A stretch of 7,051 nt of DNA. It comes from Zetaproteobacteria bacterium. Lineage in GTDB: Bacteria > Pseudomonadota > Zetaproteobacteria > Mariprofundales > Mariprofundaceae. Positions 1-5,660 of this stretch are shown here, piece by piece. A model generated the notes under the pieces. It had not been told where the DNA came from and made no database searches. It was given only the letters and a program-made list of their open reading frames with translations. The translations under genes and the position numbers were made by a program. Numbering within the stretch: the stretch's first letter is position 1; each line of letters starts with the position of its first letter. The stretch lies in contig JAJRVH010000099.1 of the NCBI GenBank assembly GCA_021545625.1, forward strand, positions 1 to 7,051, given 5' to 3'.

Positions 1-573
1 ATTGCGATTTCCGATTTCCTGCGCACTGATGGCGGCTGGCTGTTTCTTTCACTGGTTGTTCTGCTGCTGCTCTACAGGCTGCTGATGCGTCGAGATGACC
101 TGCGCCGCAGGCGCGACCTGCTGCTGCTGGGCATGCCGGGCGCGGGCTCGTTGCTGGCCCGTATCGAGGCGGCCCGTTTCTGCCGGACGCTGGGCATGCT
201 GCTGACCGGCCGCGTGCCGATGCTGGCGCCCATGCATATTGCCAATCAGAACTGGAGCATGTTGCCGTTGAAGGCACTGGGGGAGGAAGCCCGGGAAAGG
301 CTGCGCGAGGGCGGTTCGCTGTCCGAGGCCTTGCGGGGGCCGTATATTCCGGATCTGGTCGTCCAGTTGCTGGCCGTGGGCGAGCAGAGCGGCAGGCTGG
401 ATGCGATGTTGCTGCGCGTGGCCACGCATTATGAACGAGAGGTTTCCCGGGGGCTCAAGCGTATGCTGACGGTGGCGGAGCCCCTGCTGGTGCTGCTGAT
501 GGCACTGGGGGTCGGAGCGATGGCGCTGGCCATCCTGCTGCCGATCGCCGAAATGAATACGCTGGTGCGCTGA
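1..573 (+). CDS. gspF: GspF, T2SS inner-membrane platform protein (5'-truncated)
   Basis: Reading from base 1 there are 190 codons before a TGA at 571-573, with no start codon in the window, so this is roughly the C-terminal half of a protein usually about 400 residues long. GspF is the polytopic platform protein that contacts the GspE ATPase and GspL and is thought to drive pseudopilus assembly. The first visible stretch ends in a hydrophobic segment (about residues 13-29, WLFLSLVVLLLLYRLLM), which matches the family's middle membrane span. It is followed by the second cytoplasmic helical domain: ARFCRTLGMLLTG at about 57-69, then GEQSGRLDAML at about 128-138, the most diagnostic GspF motif. 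The C-terminal membrane helix (about 160-185) begins with the conserved EPLL and ends ILLPIAEMNTLV, the typical GspF terminus. The stop overlaps the next ATG as ATGA. T4P PilC is a homologue, but the flanking gspG-N genes settle the assignment. Confidence 0.96.
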   Translation: MAISDFLRTDGGWLFLSLVVLLLLYRLLMRRDDLRRRRDLLLLGMPGAGSLLARIEAARFCRTLGMLLTGRVPMLAPMHIANQNWSMLPLKALGEEARERLREGGSLSEALRGPYIPDLVVQLLAVGEQSGRLDAMLLRVATHYEREVSRGLKRMLTVAEPLLVLLMALGVGAMALAILLPIAEMNTLVR

Positions 574-1208
574 TGAGGCGATATCGGCTTGTTTTTCTTT
601 TTTTCTGCTGCTGCATGACGTCGCCGGCTCATGCCTCGCCGGCCCAGGTCTGGCAGCAGGCCATGCAGATGGCCGCTGCCGGGCACGGGGAAGCGGCGAT
701 CGCGCATCTGTCCGGAGCCGCCTCGATGATCCCGAACCGGCATGACCTGTGGCGGGAGCGGATGCTGGTGGCTGCCGCACTGCTCGACATGCGGGAGAAA
801 CAACGTGCCCAGGTGGATTTTCCGGAAGCGCCGGAGTTTTCCGGATGGGCGGAAGTACGGCTTGTACGTCGTTATCTTGCCGGGCATCCGCCGCCGGTTA
901 CGCAGGCGCCGTATGTCGCCGGAATGGCGGCGGCCCTGTTTCCCGGCGCCGGCCATGCATGGCAGGGGCGCTGGCGCGATGCGGGTGTGGCGGCGCTGCT
1001 GGTCTGGCCGATGCTGGTCCTGACGCTGTGGGCGGCACGGCGGCGGATGGGGCCGGTGACGGTGTTTTTCGCGCTGATTACCGTCTGGCTGTGGTCCGGA
1101 ACAGTGTTTTCCGCCGTGTCGCTGGCCGAGCGGGGCAATGTCGAGGCCTATCTGTACTGGTGGCAGGGCCTTTGGCAGGCATCGGGCCTGCCCGGCCGTC
1201 CGTGGTAG
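573..1208 (+). CDS. Predicted exported multi-pass membrane protein with PGAGH-x4-GR motif (DUF5683-like), unknown function
   Basis: A 211-residue protein. Residues 1-21 look like a Sec signal (RR, then a hydrophobic FLFF core, then AHA|S at 21/22); the Cys12-14 run does not form a lipobox, so a lipoprotein is unlikely. Residues 24-75 are Ala-rich amphipathic helices resembling one or two TPR-like hairpins (AMQMAAAGHGEAAIAHL). Residues 115-211 form a membrane domain. It opens with ALFPGAGHAWQGRWRDAG (121-138), which resembles the PGxGx-Y/W-xG-R motif of DUF5683-type small membrane proteins. Two hydrophobic helices follow (about 139-155 and 161-184) and then a Trp-rich tail. It is not a known Gsp component. 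It starts on the ATGA overlap with gspF, with no clear Shine-Dalgarno, so coupled translation is likely. The next gene is YidD-like; I recall PGAGQ-type TPR proteins beside yidD-like genes in other Proteobacteria, but that needs a search. The gene is real by codon use and placement. Family name and function are inference. Confidence 0.82.
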   Translation: MRRYRLVFLFFCCCMTSPAHASPAQVWQQAMQMAAAGHGEAAIAHLSGAASMIPNRHDLWRERMLVAAALLDMREKQRAQVDFPEAPEFSGWAEVRLVRRYLAGHPPPVTQAPYVAGMAAALFPGAGHAWQGRWRDAGVAALLVWPMLVLTLWAARRRMGPVTVFFALITVWLWSGTVFSAVSLAERGNVEAYLYWWQGLWQASGLPGRPW

Positions 1209-1210
1209 GC

Positions 1211-1561
1211 ATGCTGTTGCGCGTCTATATGCCGCTGGCGCTGGCCAGCGTGCTGTTCGCATGGCTGTGGCGGGGCTTCGGCCTGCCCGTCTCGACACCG
1301 CAGACGTTTCCGGTGTATTTTTATCAGCATGTGATCGGCGAGCTGGACGGCCGCAGCTGTCCGTCGTATCCAGTCTGTTCAGTTTATGCCCGCCAGGCGG
1401 TGGGCGAGTATGGCCTGCTGCTGGGTTCATGGCTGGCGCTCGATCGTTTGATCCATGAAGCCGACGATGTGCGCCGTGGTCCGTGGCTGGTGTACGAGGG
1501 GGAGCGGCGCCTGAACGACAGCCTGCAGCGAAATACATCCTGGTTGCGGGAAAAACAATGA
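1211..1561 (+). CDS. Divergent YidD-like protein (membrane protein insertion efficiency factor family)
   Basis: A 116-residue protein. Residues 5-20 form a hydrophobic N-terminal segment. Residues 47-81 align without gaps to my recollection of the E. coli YidD core: C50-x5-C56-S57-x-Y59, then A63, G68, then GSWL (72-75) and R79. YidD is a small membrane-associated protein that aids YidC/Sec-dependent insertion of inner-membrane proteins. Differences from canonical YidD: the third Cys (KCHP in E. coli) is replaced by HE (82-83), and the GGxDPVP tail is replaced by a charged region with GPWLVYEGERRLND at 90-103. Canonical yidD normally sits between rnpA and yidC, so this is a paralogous or specialised form, and I give no symbol. 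I chose ATG 1211, 2 bases after the preceding stop. The frame stays open upstream to about 749, but that part overlaps the previous gene out of frame and is spurious. GTG 1202 is a possible alternative start. Family membership is likely; a role in T2SS is inference. Confidence 0.8.
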   Translation: MLLRVYMPLALASVLFAWLWRGFGLPVSTPQTFPVYFYQHVIGELDGRSCPSYPVCSVYARQAVGEYGLLLGSWLALDRLIHEADDVRRGPWLVYEGERRLNDSLQRNTSWLREKQ

Positions 1562-1569
1562 AAGGAAGG
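1562..1569 (+). promoter_or_regulatory. Strong Shine-Dalgarno for gspG
   Basis: AAGGAAGG lies directly after the YidD-like stop. The AAGGA part is 7 bases from ATG 1574, and the GGAAGG part is 10 bases from ATG 1580. It is among the best ribosome binding sites in the window, consistent with gspG (major pseudopilin) needing much higher expression than its neighbours. No promoter elements are evident around it. Confidence 0.7.
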
Positions 1570-1573
1570 TGGA

Positions 1574-1996
1574 ATGCGTATGAGAAGGACTGAAAGCGGG
1601 ATGGCGACGGAAAGGGGGTTTACGCTGCTCGAAATCATGGTGGTGCTGGTGATCATCGGCGTGATGGCTGCCCTGATTGCGCCGCGTTTTGTCGAGCGGG
1701 CGGACGAGGCCAAGGTTGAGGCAACGCGGGTGCAGATGAAGAACATCGCCCAGGCACTGAAACTTTATCGGTTGCAGCAGGGGCATTATCCGGATTCCTC
1801 CGAAGGCCTGAAGGCGCTGGTCACGCCGGGTAAAAACGGCAAGCGCTATATGGATGCGCTGCCCAGGGATGCCTGGGGCAATGATTTTGTCTATCTGTCG
1901 CCGGGGGTGCATGGCGATTTTGATATCCTTTCGTATGGCGCCGATGGCAAAAGCGGCGGTTCGGGCTTCGACGCGGATATCGGCAGCTGGGAGTAG
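1574..1996 (+). CDS. gspG: GspG, major pseudopilin of the T2SS
   Basis: A 140-residue precursor of the subunit that polymerises into the periplasmic pseudopilus. The prepilin signal is G15|F16-TLLE with the essential Glu at mature +5 (E20); GspO peptidase would cut after G15 and methylate F16. The hydrophobic helix (16-37) ends in the family's IAP (35-37). The C-terminal globular part is diagnostic: WGN at 101-103, PGVHGDFD at 110-117, then SYGADGKSGG at 120-129 and ADIGSW at 134-139. This is the GspG calcium-binding loop, with D124 and neighbouring residues as expected ligands. The usual DPWGN is DAWGN here (A100). The leader of 15 residues is long. Met10 (ATG 1601) would give a 6-residue leader, and an AGAAGGA at 1583-1589 could serve it; ATG 1580 is also possible. 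I chose 1574 because of the strong ribosome site at 1562-1569. The gene is separated from its upstream neighbour by 12 bases. Confidence 0.97.
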   Translation: MRMRRTESGMATERGFTLLEIMVVLVIIGVMAALIAPRFVERADEAKVEATRVQMKNIAQALKLYRLQQGHYPDSSEGLKALVTPGKNGKRYMDALPRDAWGNDFVYLSPGVHGDFDILSYGADGKSGGSGFDADIGSWE

Positions 1997-2008
1997 GCGA
2001 TCGTATCG

Positions 2009-2539
2009 ATGGGCGTTGATGTGCCGGTTCGCAGGCCGGGTGTCGCCGGCTTTACGCTGATCGAGGTATTGCTGGTCATCGTGATCATGGCCGTGATGGC
2101 TGCCATGATTGCGCCCTCGTTTTTCCATGCCGCAGGTCCGTCGCTGAAGGATCAGGGGCGCAGGCTGGTCCAGGCGTTGCGCCTGGCGGCCGACGAGGCG
2201 ACCCTGACGGGCAGCCCCCTGCGCTGGTGCGCGCGCAAGGGGAGCTACGAATTTCGGGCTCTGGACGGAGAGCAGGCATGGCAGGCACTGATGGCAACGC
2301 CGTTTGAGACCTTTCATTTTCCGGCCGGCATGGAAATCAGCGCCGTCGATCCGCCGCATCTGGATATGGTGCAGGCGGATGGCGAACAGGAGCCGTTAAT
2401 CGGCTGTGTGGTTTTTCCTCCCCAGGGCATGATGGATGTGGTTGAGATTACATTGAGCGGTAGCGCCGGGGAGGTGTTGCGGATCGGACTTTATCCCGGT
2501 CCCGGCGGCATCGCTGTCGAGGATAGCGGCCATGGGTAG
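2009..2539 (+). CDS. gspH: GspH, minor pseudopilin
   Basis: A 176-residue minor pseudopilin that would join the GspI-J-K tip to the GspG fibre. The signal is G14|F15-TLIE with E19 at +5, followed by a hydrophobic helix to the IAP at 34-36. The middle region has LRLAADEATLTG (57-68), matching the family's A..EA...g pattern. Near the C-terminus, CVVFPPQG (133-140) precedes a beta-strand VVEITLS, the typical GspH arrangement of F-x-P-x-G followed by an edge strand. Cysteines at 74 and 133 could form a disulphide in the periplasm, but this is not testable here. The start is weakly supported: ATG 2009 lies 12 bases after the gspG stop and lacks a good Shine-Dalgarno (GGGAG at 1989-1993 is too distant). 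It is still the only Met upstream of the signal. The 3' end overlaps gspI by 8 bases. Confidence 0.94.
   Translation: MGVDVPVRRPGVAGFTLIEVLLVIVIMAVMAAMIAPSFFHAAGPSLKDQGRRLVQALRLAADEATLTGSPLRWCARKGSYEFRALDGEQAWQALMATPFETFHFPAGMEISAVDPPHLDMVQADGEQEPLIGCVVFPPQGMMDVVEITLSGSAGEVLRIGLYPGPGGIAVEDSGHG
2519..2523 (+). promoter_or_regulatory. Shine-Dalgarno for gspI inside the gspH 3' end
   Basis: GAGGA lies 8 bases before ATG 2532, within the last gspH codons. It supports ATG 2532 as the gspI start, giving a short 6-residue prepilin leader. Confidence 0.6.
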
Positions 2540-2888
2540 CGAGCGCGGCTTTACGCTGATCGAGGCCATTGTCGCGCTGGGCATTGCCGCGACGGCACTG
2601 GTCGTGCTGATGGGGCGACTGGGGGCATCGGCGGATATGCAGCGGGATCTGGCCATGCATGCGCTGGCCATGGATGTGGCCCTCAATGAACTGGCCCGAC
2701 AGGCACAGCAGTCGTCGGTTTCCGGGCGTGAGCAGCACGGCACCGTTAAAGTCGGCGGGCAGACACTGACATGGCGAAGCTGGACGGAAAAGACGCTGCT
2801 GGACGGCTTTGTGCGCAGGAATATTGCTGTGAAGGCGCCGGATGAACCCGAACTGGTTCTGTTTATCTATCGGGAGGTGCGCCAGTGA
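2532..2888 (+). CDS. gspI: GspI, minor pseudopilin
   Basis: A 118-residue protein, normal for the family. The signal is very short (MGSERG|FTLIE, cleavage after G6, E11 at +5). The hydrophobic helix is LIEAIVALGIAATALVVLMG (9-28), and the EAxVALxIxA pattern is typical of GspI. ALAMDVALNELARQA (44-58) matches the family's A-x2-A-x-N segment. GTVKVGGQTLTWRSW (70-84) matches the G-x4-G-x3-W beta region, and the chain ends in a strand LVLFIYREV. GspI is the core of the GspI-J-K heterotrimer at the pseudopilus tip and is thought to nucleate assembly. It overlaps gspH by 8 bases and gspJ by 4 bases (GTGA). Confidence 0.94.
   Translation: MGSERGFTLIEAIVALGIAATALVVLMGRLGASADMQRDLAMHALAMDVALNELARQAQQSSVSGREQHGTVKVGGQTLTWRSWTEKTLLDGFVRRNIAVKAPDEPELVLFIYREVRQ
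2872..2877 (+). promoter_or_regulatory. Shine-Dalgarno deciding the GTG start of gspJ
   Basis: GGGAGG sits 7 bases before GTG 2885 within the gspI 3' end. Together with the GTGA overlap at 2885-2888 it fixes GTG as the gspJ start; no ATG exists upstream of the prepilin signal in that frame. Confidence 0.7.
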
Positions 2889-3502
2889 GGCGGCGTGCTG
2901 GCGATTGCGGATTTACGCTGATCGAAATGCTGATGGCCCTGACGGTATTTGCGTTGATTGCCGCCATTGCCTATGGCGCGATGGCCTCGGCCGGTCAGGG
3001 TTTTCAAATACTGGCGAAGGTGCGGGACAGGCAGGAAGGCAATGCCTGGATTGCCAGGCAGCTGCGTCAGGATATGGCCTATCTGGCCCAATCGTCATTT
3101 CAGGTTCATGGCGCGAGCGTGCCGCCGATACGCATGCTGAACGACAACCGGGGAGCGGATGAATTCGACGAATTGCGCTTGCTGGTACAGGAGCCGGGCC
3201 GGCCCGGCATTTCCGAGGTCAGTTATGCGATCGACGAGCAGCAGGGGCATCTGATTCGCCGTTCCCGGTTGCTGTGGGCGGGAAATACAGTCGAGTCGGT
3301 TGAGTGGGATATGGGTGAGGCTTCCTCCTGGGCCGTCGAGGCGCTGGATCAGGATGGCCGCTGGCATCAGGACTGGAAGCAGCAACCGGGCGCGGCCTAT
3401 GTCTGGCCGAAGGCCCTGCGCGTGCGCATGAAGGCGCGGACGGAAACGGGAGAATACGCCCGTGAATGGCTTCTGCCGGTGCTGTTCGGGGTGGAACTGT
3501 GA
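2885..3502 (+). CDS. gspJ: GspJ, minor pseudopilin
   Basis: A 205-residue protein starting at GTG. The signal is G9|F10-TLIE with E14 at +5, followed by the hydrophobic helix MLMALTVFALIAAIAYGAM. GspJ hallmarks follow: RQLRQDMAYL (58-67) corresponds to the family's ..l..Dl..l segment. FDELRLLV (94-101) and VSYAIDEQQGHLIRRS (112-127) match the beta strands of the GspJ fold (the y.l....l.R. motif). Near the C-terminus, DGRWHQDW (157-164) and WPKALRVRM (174-182) match the family's W-x-P-x-A-hydrophobic-R pattern. GspJ joins GspI and GspK in the pseudopilus tip complex. Both flanking junctions are GTGA overlaps, which suggests coupled translation and fixed stoichiometry of I, J and K. Cys8 next to the cleavage site would be removed with the leader. 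Confidence 0.94.
   Translation: MRRRAGDCGFTLIEMLMALTVFALIAAIAYGAMASAGQGFQILAKVRDRQEGNAWIARQLRQDMAYLAQSSFQVHGASVPPIRMLNDNRGADEFDELRLLVQEPGRPGISEVSYAIDEQQGHLIRRSRLLWAGNTVESVEWDMGEASSWAVEALDQDGRWHQDWKQQPGAAYVWPKALRVRMKARTETGEYAREWLLPVLFGVEL
3193..3208. repeat. 16-bp perfect palindrome inside gspJ
   Basis: GCCGGGCCGGCCCGGC reads the same on both strands and encodes the Pro-Gly-Arg-Pro-Gly part of GspJ (about residues 104-108). It has no loop and lies in a coding region of high GC, so it is probably codon-driven rather than a regulatory hairpin. Confidence 0.5.
3487..3493 (+). promoter_or_regulatory. Possible Shine-Dalgarno for gspK
   Basis: GGGGTGG ends 5 bases before GTG 3499 inside the gspJ tail. 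It is moderate in quality but favours GTG 3499 over the in-frame ATG 3466, which would need a 34-base overlap and an unusually long 23-residue leader. Confidence 0.45.
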
Positions 3503-4434
3503 GGAGGCTGGCCGTTGCAGGACGCGAGCGCGGCGTGGCGCTGATCATCGTGCTGGGGCTGGTGGCGCTGATCGGAGCCTGGGCATCGAGCGCCGCCTAT
3601 GAGGACCTGATTTCCCTGCGTCGGGCCGAAAACATGATGGATGCGATGCGTGCCATGCAGGCCAGTGAGTCGGCGCTGGCCCTGGCCGTGTTGACCTTGC
3701 GCCAGGATGCGCGCGAATCGAACACCGACGATCTGGACGAGGCCTGGGCAATGGAGGCGCCGCCGTTCCCGATCGATGACGGGGTGGTGTCCGGGCAGAT
3801 TGCCGATACAGCCCGGTTCCTGAACATCAACGACCTGGTTGATGCCAAAGGGGTGGCGCGCGAGGAGGTCGTCGGGGAGTTTCGTCGTCTGTTTGCGTTG
3901 CTGGAGCTCGATGGCGCGTTGCTGGATGCGCTGGTGGACTGGCTCGATGCGGATGATCGCCCCTATGGTGCGGGCGGGGCCGAGAGCGGGGCCTATTATG
4001 ATCGCCCTTACCGGGTGAAGAATGCGCCGCTGGATAACTGGGGCGAACTGGCTATGATCAAGGGGTTTGATACAGGGGTGATGGCCAGGCTGGCTGAGGT
4101 GGCGGTGGTAACGCCGTCCGGCGGCATGACGCCGGTCAATCTGAATACGGCGTCGCAGCAGGTGCTGCTGGCATTGTTTCCAAAGATGACGGACGTCGAT
4201 GCGCAGGCGCTGATGGCGGCGAGACCCTATGCCGATGTGGCATCGGCGCTGCAGGGCCGAAGCTGGGCGGCTGGCGTGAATCAGACTCGCTTGAGTGTAT
4301 CCAGCGGCATCTTTATCGTGCGTACGGAGGCCCGTTTCGGACGGGTGGTTTTTCGGGAGGAATTCATTGTGCATCGGCAGTCGGACAAACTGAACCTGGT
4401 TTCCCGCCGGCGGCTGGTATGGCGCGGCGCATGA
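3499..4434 (+). CDS. gspK: GspK, large minor pseudopilin (tip subunit)
   Basis: A 311-residue protein from GTG 3499, of normal GspK length. The prepilin-like signal is RG12|V13-ALIIV. Unlike the other pseudopilins it has no Glu at +5 (Ile instead), which is the known GspK signature and consistent with placement at the very tip. Diagnostic segments: AMQASESALALAV (52-64) and ARFLNINDLV (105-114). Next comes LVDWLDADD (145-153), followed by GAGGAES and the Y-DRPY..KN.P..NWGEL stretch ending near residue 185. VNLNTASQQVLLAL (213-226) is the helix-hairpin-helix-like motif of the family. The large globular domain would cap GspI-GspJ and bind calcium, by homology to GspK structures. It overlaps gspJ by 4 bases (GTGA) and gspL by 4 bases (ATGA). 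An in-frame ATG at 3466 is the alternative start but is less likely. Confidence 0.95.
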   Translation: MRRLAVAGRERGVALIIVLGLVALIGAWASSAAYEDLISLRRAENMMDAMRAMQASESALALAVLTLRQDARESNTDDLDEAWAMEAPPFPIDDGVVSGQIADTARFLNINDLVDAKGVAREEVVGEFRRLFALLELDGALLDALVDWLDADDRPYGAGGAESGAYYDRPYRVKNAPLDNWGELAMIKGFDTGVMARLAEVAVVTPSGGMTPVNLNTASQQVLLALFPKMTDVDAQALMAARPYADVASALQGRSWAAGVNQTRLSVSSGIFIVRTEARFGRVVFREEFIVHRQSDKLNLVSRRRLVWRGA

Positions 4435-5660
4435 CGTTGCGCCTGCATGTTATCCATGATGGCCATGGCTGGCGGGCATTCGATGCCGATGGCGGCAGCG
4501 TGGTCCTGGACGGCGTCGAGGGTCGCTTTTTGCCCGTCTTGCCGGAGCAGGCCGAAGTCACGCTGCTGGTGTTGCCGATTGAGTTGTTACTTGTGCGCAC
4601 GTTTACCCTGCCGCTGGCTCATCCGCGTTTTATCGATACCGAGATTCTGGGGCAGGAACTGGATGAACGCGCGGGGATCGAGTCCGATGCCTGGTGGCTG
4701 GTCTGGCAGGCGGGCAAGACGGATGATGCCGTGGCCGGGCTGGTTATCGGCATGCCGGAGGCATGGCGGGAGGAGATCGATGCCGATCCGCAATGGCGGC
4801 AGGTGCAGGCCGTGCTTGTCGATGCCGAAACGCATCTGGCCCGCTTTCTGCCGTCTGCGACAACGGAGGATACGCTTGCAATTCTCGATGTCGATGCCGA
4901 AGGGGTGTTTCTGGGCGTTTGCCGGCAGGGTATCTGGCAGGGTATGCGGCGCCTGAAGCGAACTGCGGATATGGATGCGATGGCCGAAGACTGCCGGCGC
5001 TCGCTGCAGGCAATGGGCTGGCCCGACGACGGCGTTGCCCTGGGCCGGGTTGACCGGGACCTGTCCGGAGCGCTCGGTCTGGCACAGTGGCGGGGCGAGG
5101 TGTTGCATGATGCATTGCCTCCTCGTGTCACTCACGATCTGGCGGCGGAGCATTGTAAACTGGATTTTCGCCATGACCGCTGGGCCGTCCGCGATGCGTC
5201 AGGTCTGCGCCAGTGGCTCAGGCCGTTGGTGCTGGCCGCAGGCATGCTGATCATATGGGTTGCGATGGCCGCTTATCAGCTGCATCAGCTGAGCGCCCGG
5301 GCCGATGCCTATCGGGAGCAGATTGTGCAGGCGTTTCACAGGGGGCTGCCGGACGAGCCGGTGATGATTGATGCGCTGGCCCAGTTGCGAAAGGCGGCTG
5401 GAAGCAGTGCCGGCTCTTCCGAGTTTGCCGCCTGGTTACAGCAGCTGGCGGCAATCAACCGGGCCTACAAGGCCATGCCCTGGCAGATGCAGGAGCTGGA
5501 GTGGCGTGATGGCGTTGTAAAGATGGCGGGCAAGGCGGACAGTCTGGAGAAACTGAACCGGCTGCGTGCCCTGCTGGAGAAGGAAAGCGGGCATCGGGTC
5601 GAACTGGCGGATACCGATCTGAGCGGCAAGACGGTGCATTTCAGGATGCGCTGGCAATGA
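4431..5660 (+). CDS. gspL: GspL, bitopic platform protein linking the GspE ATPase to the inner membrane
   Basis: A 409-residue protein, usual for GspL. Residues 1 to about 240 form the cytoplasmic actin-like domain that recruits GspE; visible pieces include LLVLPIELLLVRTFTLP (45-61) and the TLAILDVDAEGVFLGV segment (148-163). The juxtamembrane LDFRHDRWAV (244-253) matches the family's LnLrqG-type motif. One transmembrane helix follows at about 265-285 (PLVLAAGMLIIWVAMAAYQL), then a periplasmic part with an alpha-helical linker. It ends in a small ferredoxin-like domain (WQMQELEWRDGVVKMAGKA and onward), the module that pairs with GspM. The start is ambiguous: ATG 4431 gives the ATGA overlap seen elsewhere in this operon, while in-frame ATG 4419 would add four residues; neither has a clear ribosome site. 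The stop overlaps gspM as ATGA. Confidence 0.95.
   Translation: MTLRLHVIHDGHGWRAFDADGGSVVLDGVEGRFLPVLPEQAEVTLLVLPIELLLVRTFTLPLAHPRFIDTEILGQELDERAGIESDAWWLVWQAGKTDDAVAGLVIGMPEAWREEIDADPQWRQVQAVLVDAETHLARFLPSATTEDTLAILDVDAEGVFLGVCRQGIWQGMRRLKRTADMDAMAEDCRRSLQAMGWPDDGVALGRVDRDLSGALGLAQWRGEVLHDALPPRVTHDLAAEHCKLDFRHDRWAVRDASGLRQWLRPLVLAAGMLIIWVAMAAYQLHQLSARADAYREQIVQAFHRGLPDEPVMIDALAQLRKAAGSSAGSSEFAAWLQQLAAINRAYKAMPWQMQELEWRDGVVKMAGKADSLEKLNRLRALLEKESGHRVELADTDLSGKTVHFRMRWQ

Noticed and set aside
573..635. Lipoprotein signal from the Cys12-14 run in the PGAGH-motif protein
   Set aside because: The residues before the Cys run (LFFC) do not match the L-A/S-G/A-C lipobox, and a good AHA|S signal peptidase I site follows.
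749..1210. Upstream extension of the YidD-like frame giving a 270-residue protein
   Set aside because: This part lies out of frame over the PGAGH-motif gene, is rich in Gly/Arg/Cys without any domain, and the YidD-like homology begins only after ATG 1211.
429..1538. Long minus-strand open frame of 369 codons
   Set aside because: Antisense shadow of gspF, the PGAGH gene and the YidD-like gene. It is rich in Arg, His, Pro and Gln, has no recognisable domain, and arises from GC-biased third positions.
1427..2359. Minus-strand open frame of 310 codons over gspG/gspH
   Set aside because: It spans several certain plus-strand genes, shows shadow-type composition and has no domain or ribosome site.
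3193..3208. 16-bp palindrome as an operator or terminator
   Set aside because: It is inside gspJ, has no loop or T-run, and GC-rich Gly-Pro-Arg codons easily make such sequences.
3397..4374. Minus-strand open frame of 325 codons over gspK
   Set aside because: It mirrors gspK almost exactly in extent; gspK is certain by motifs, so this is a composition artefact.
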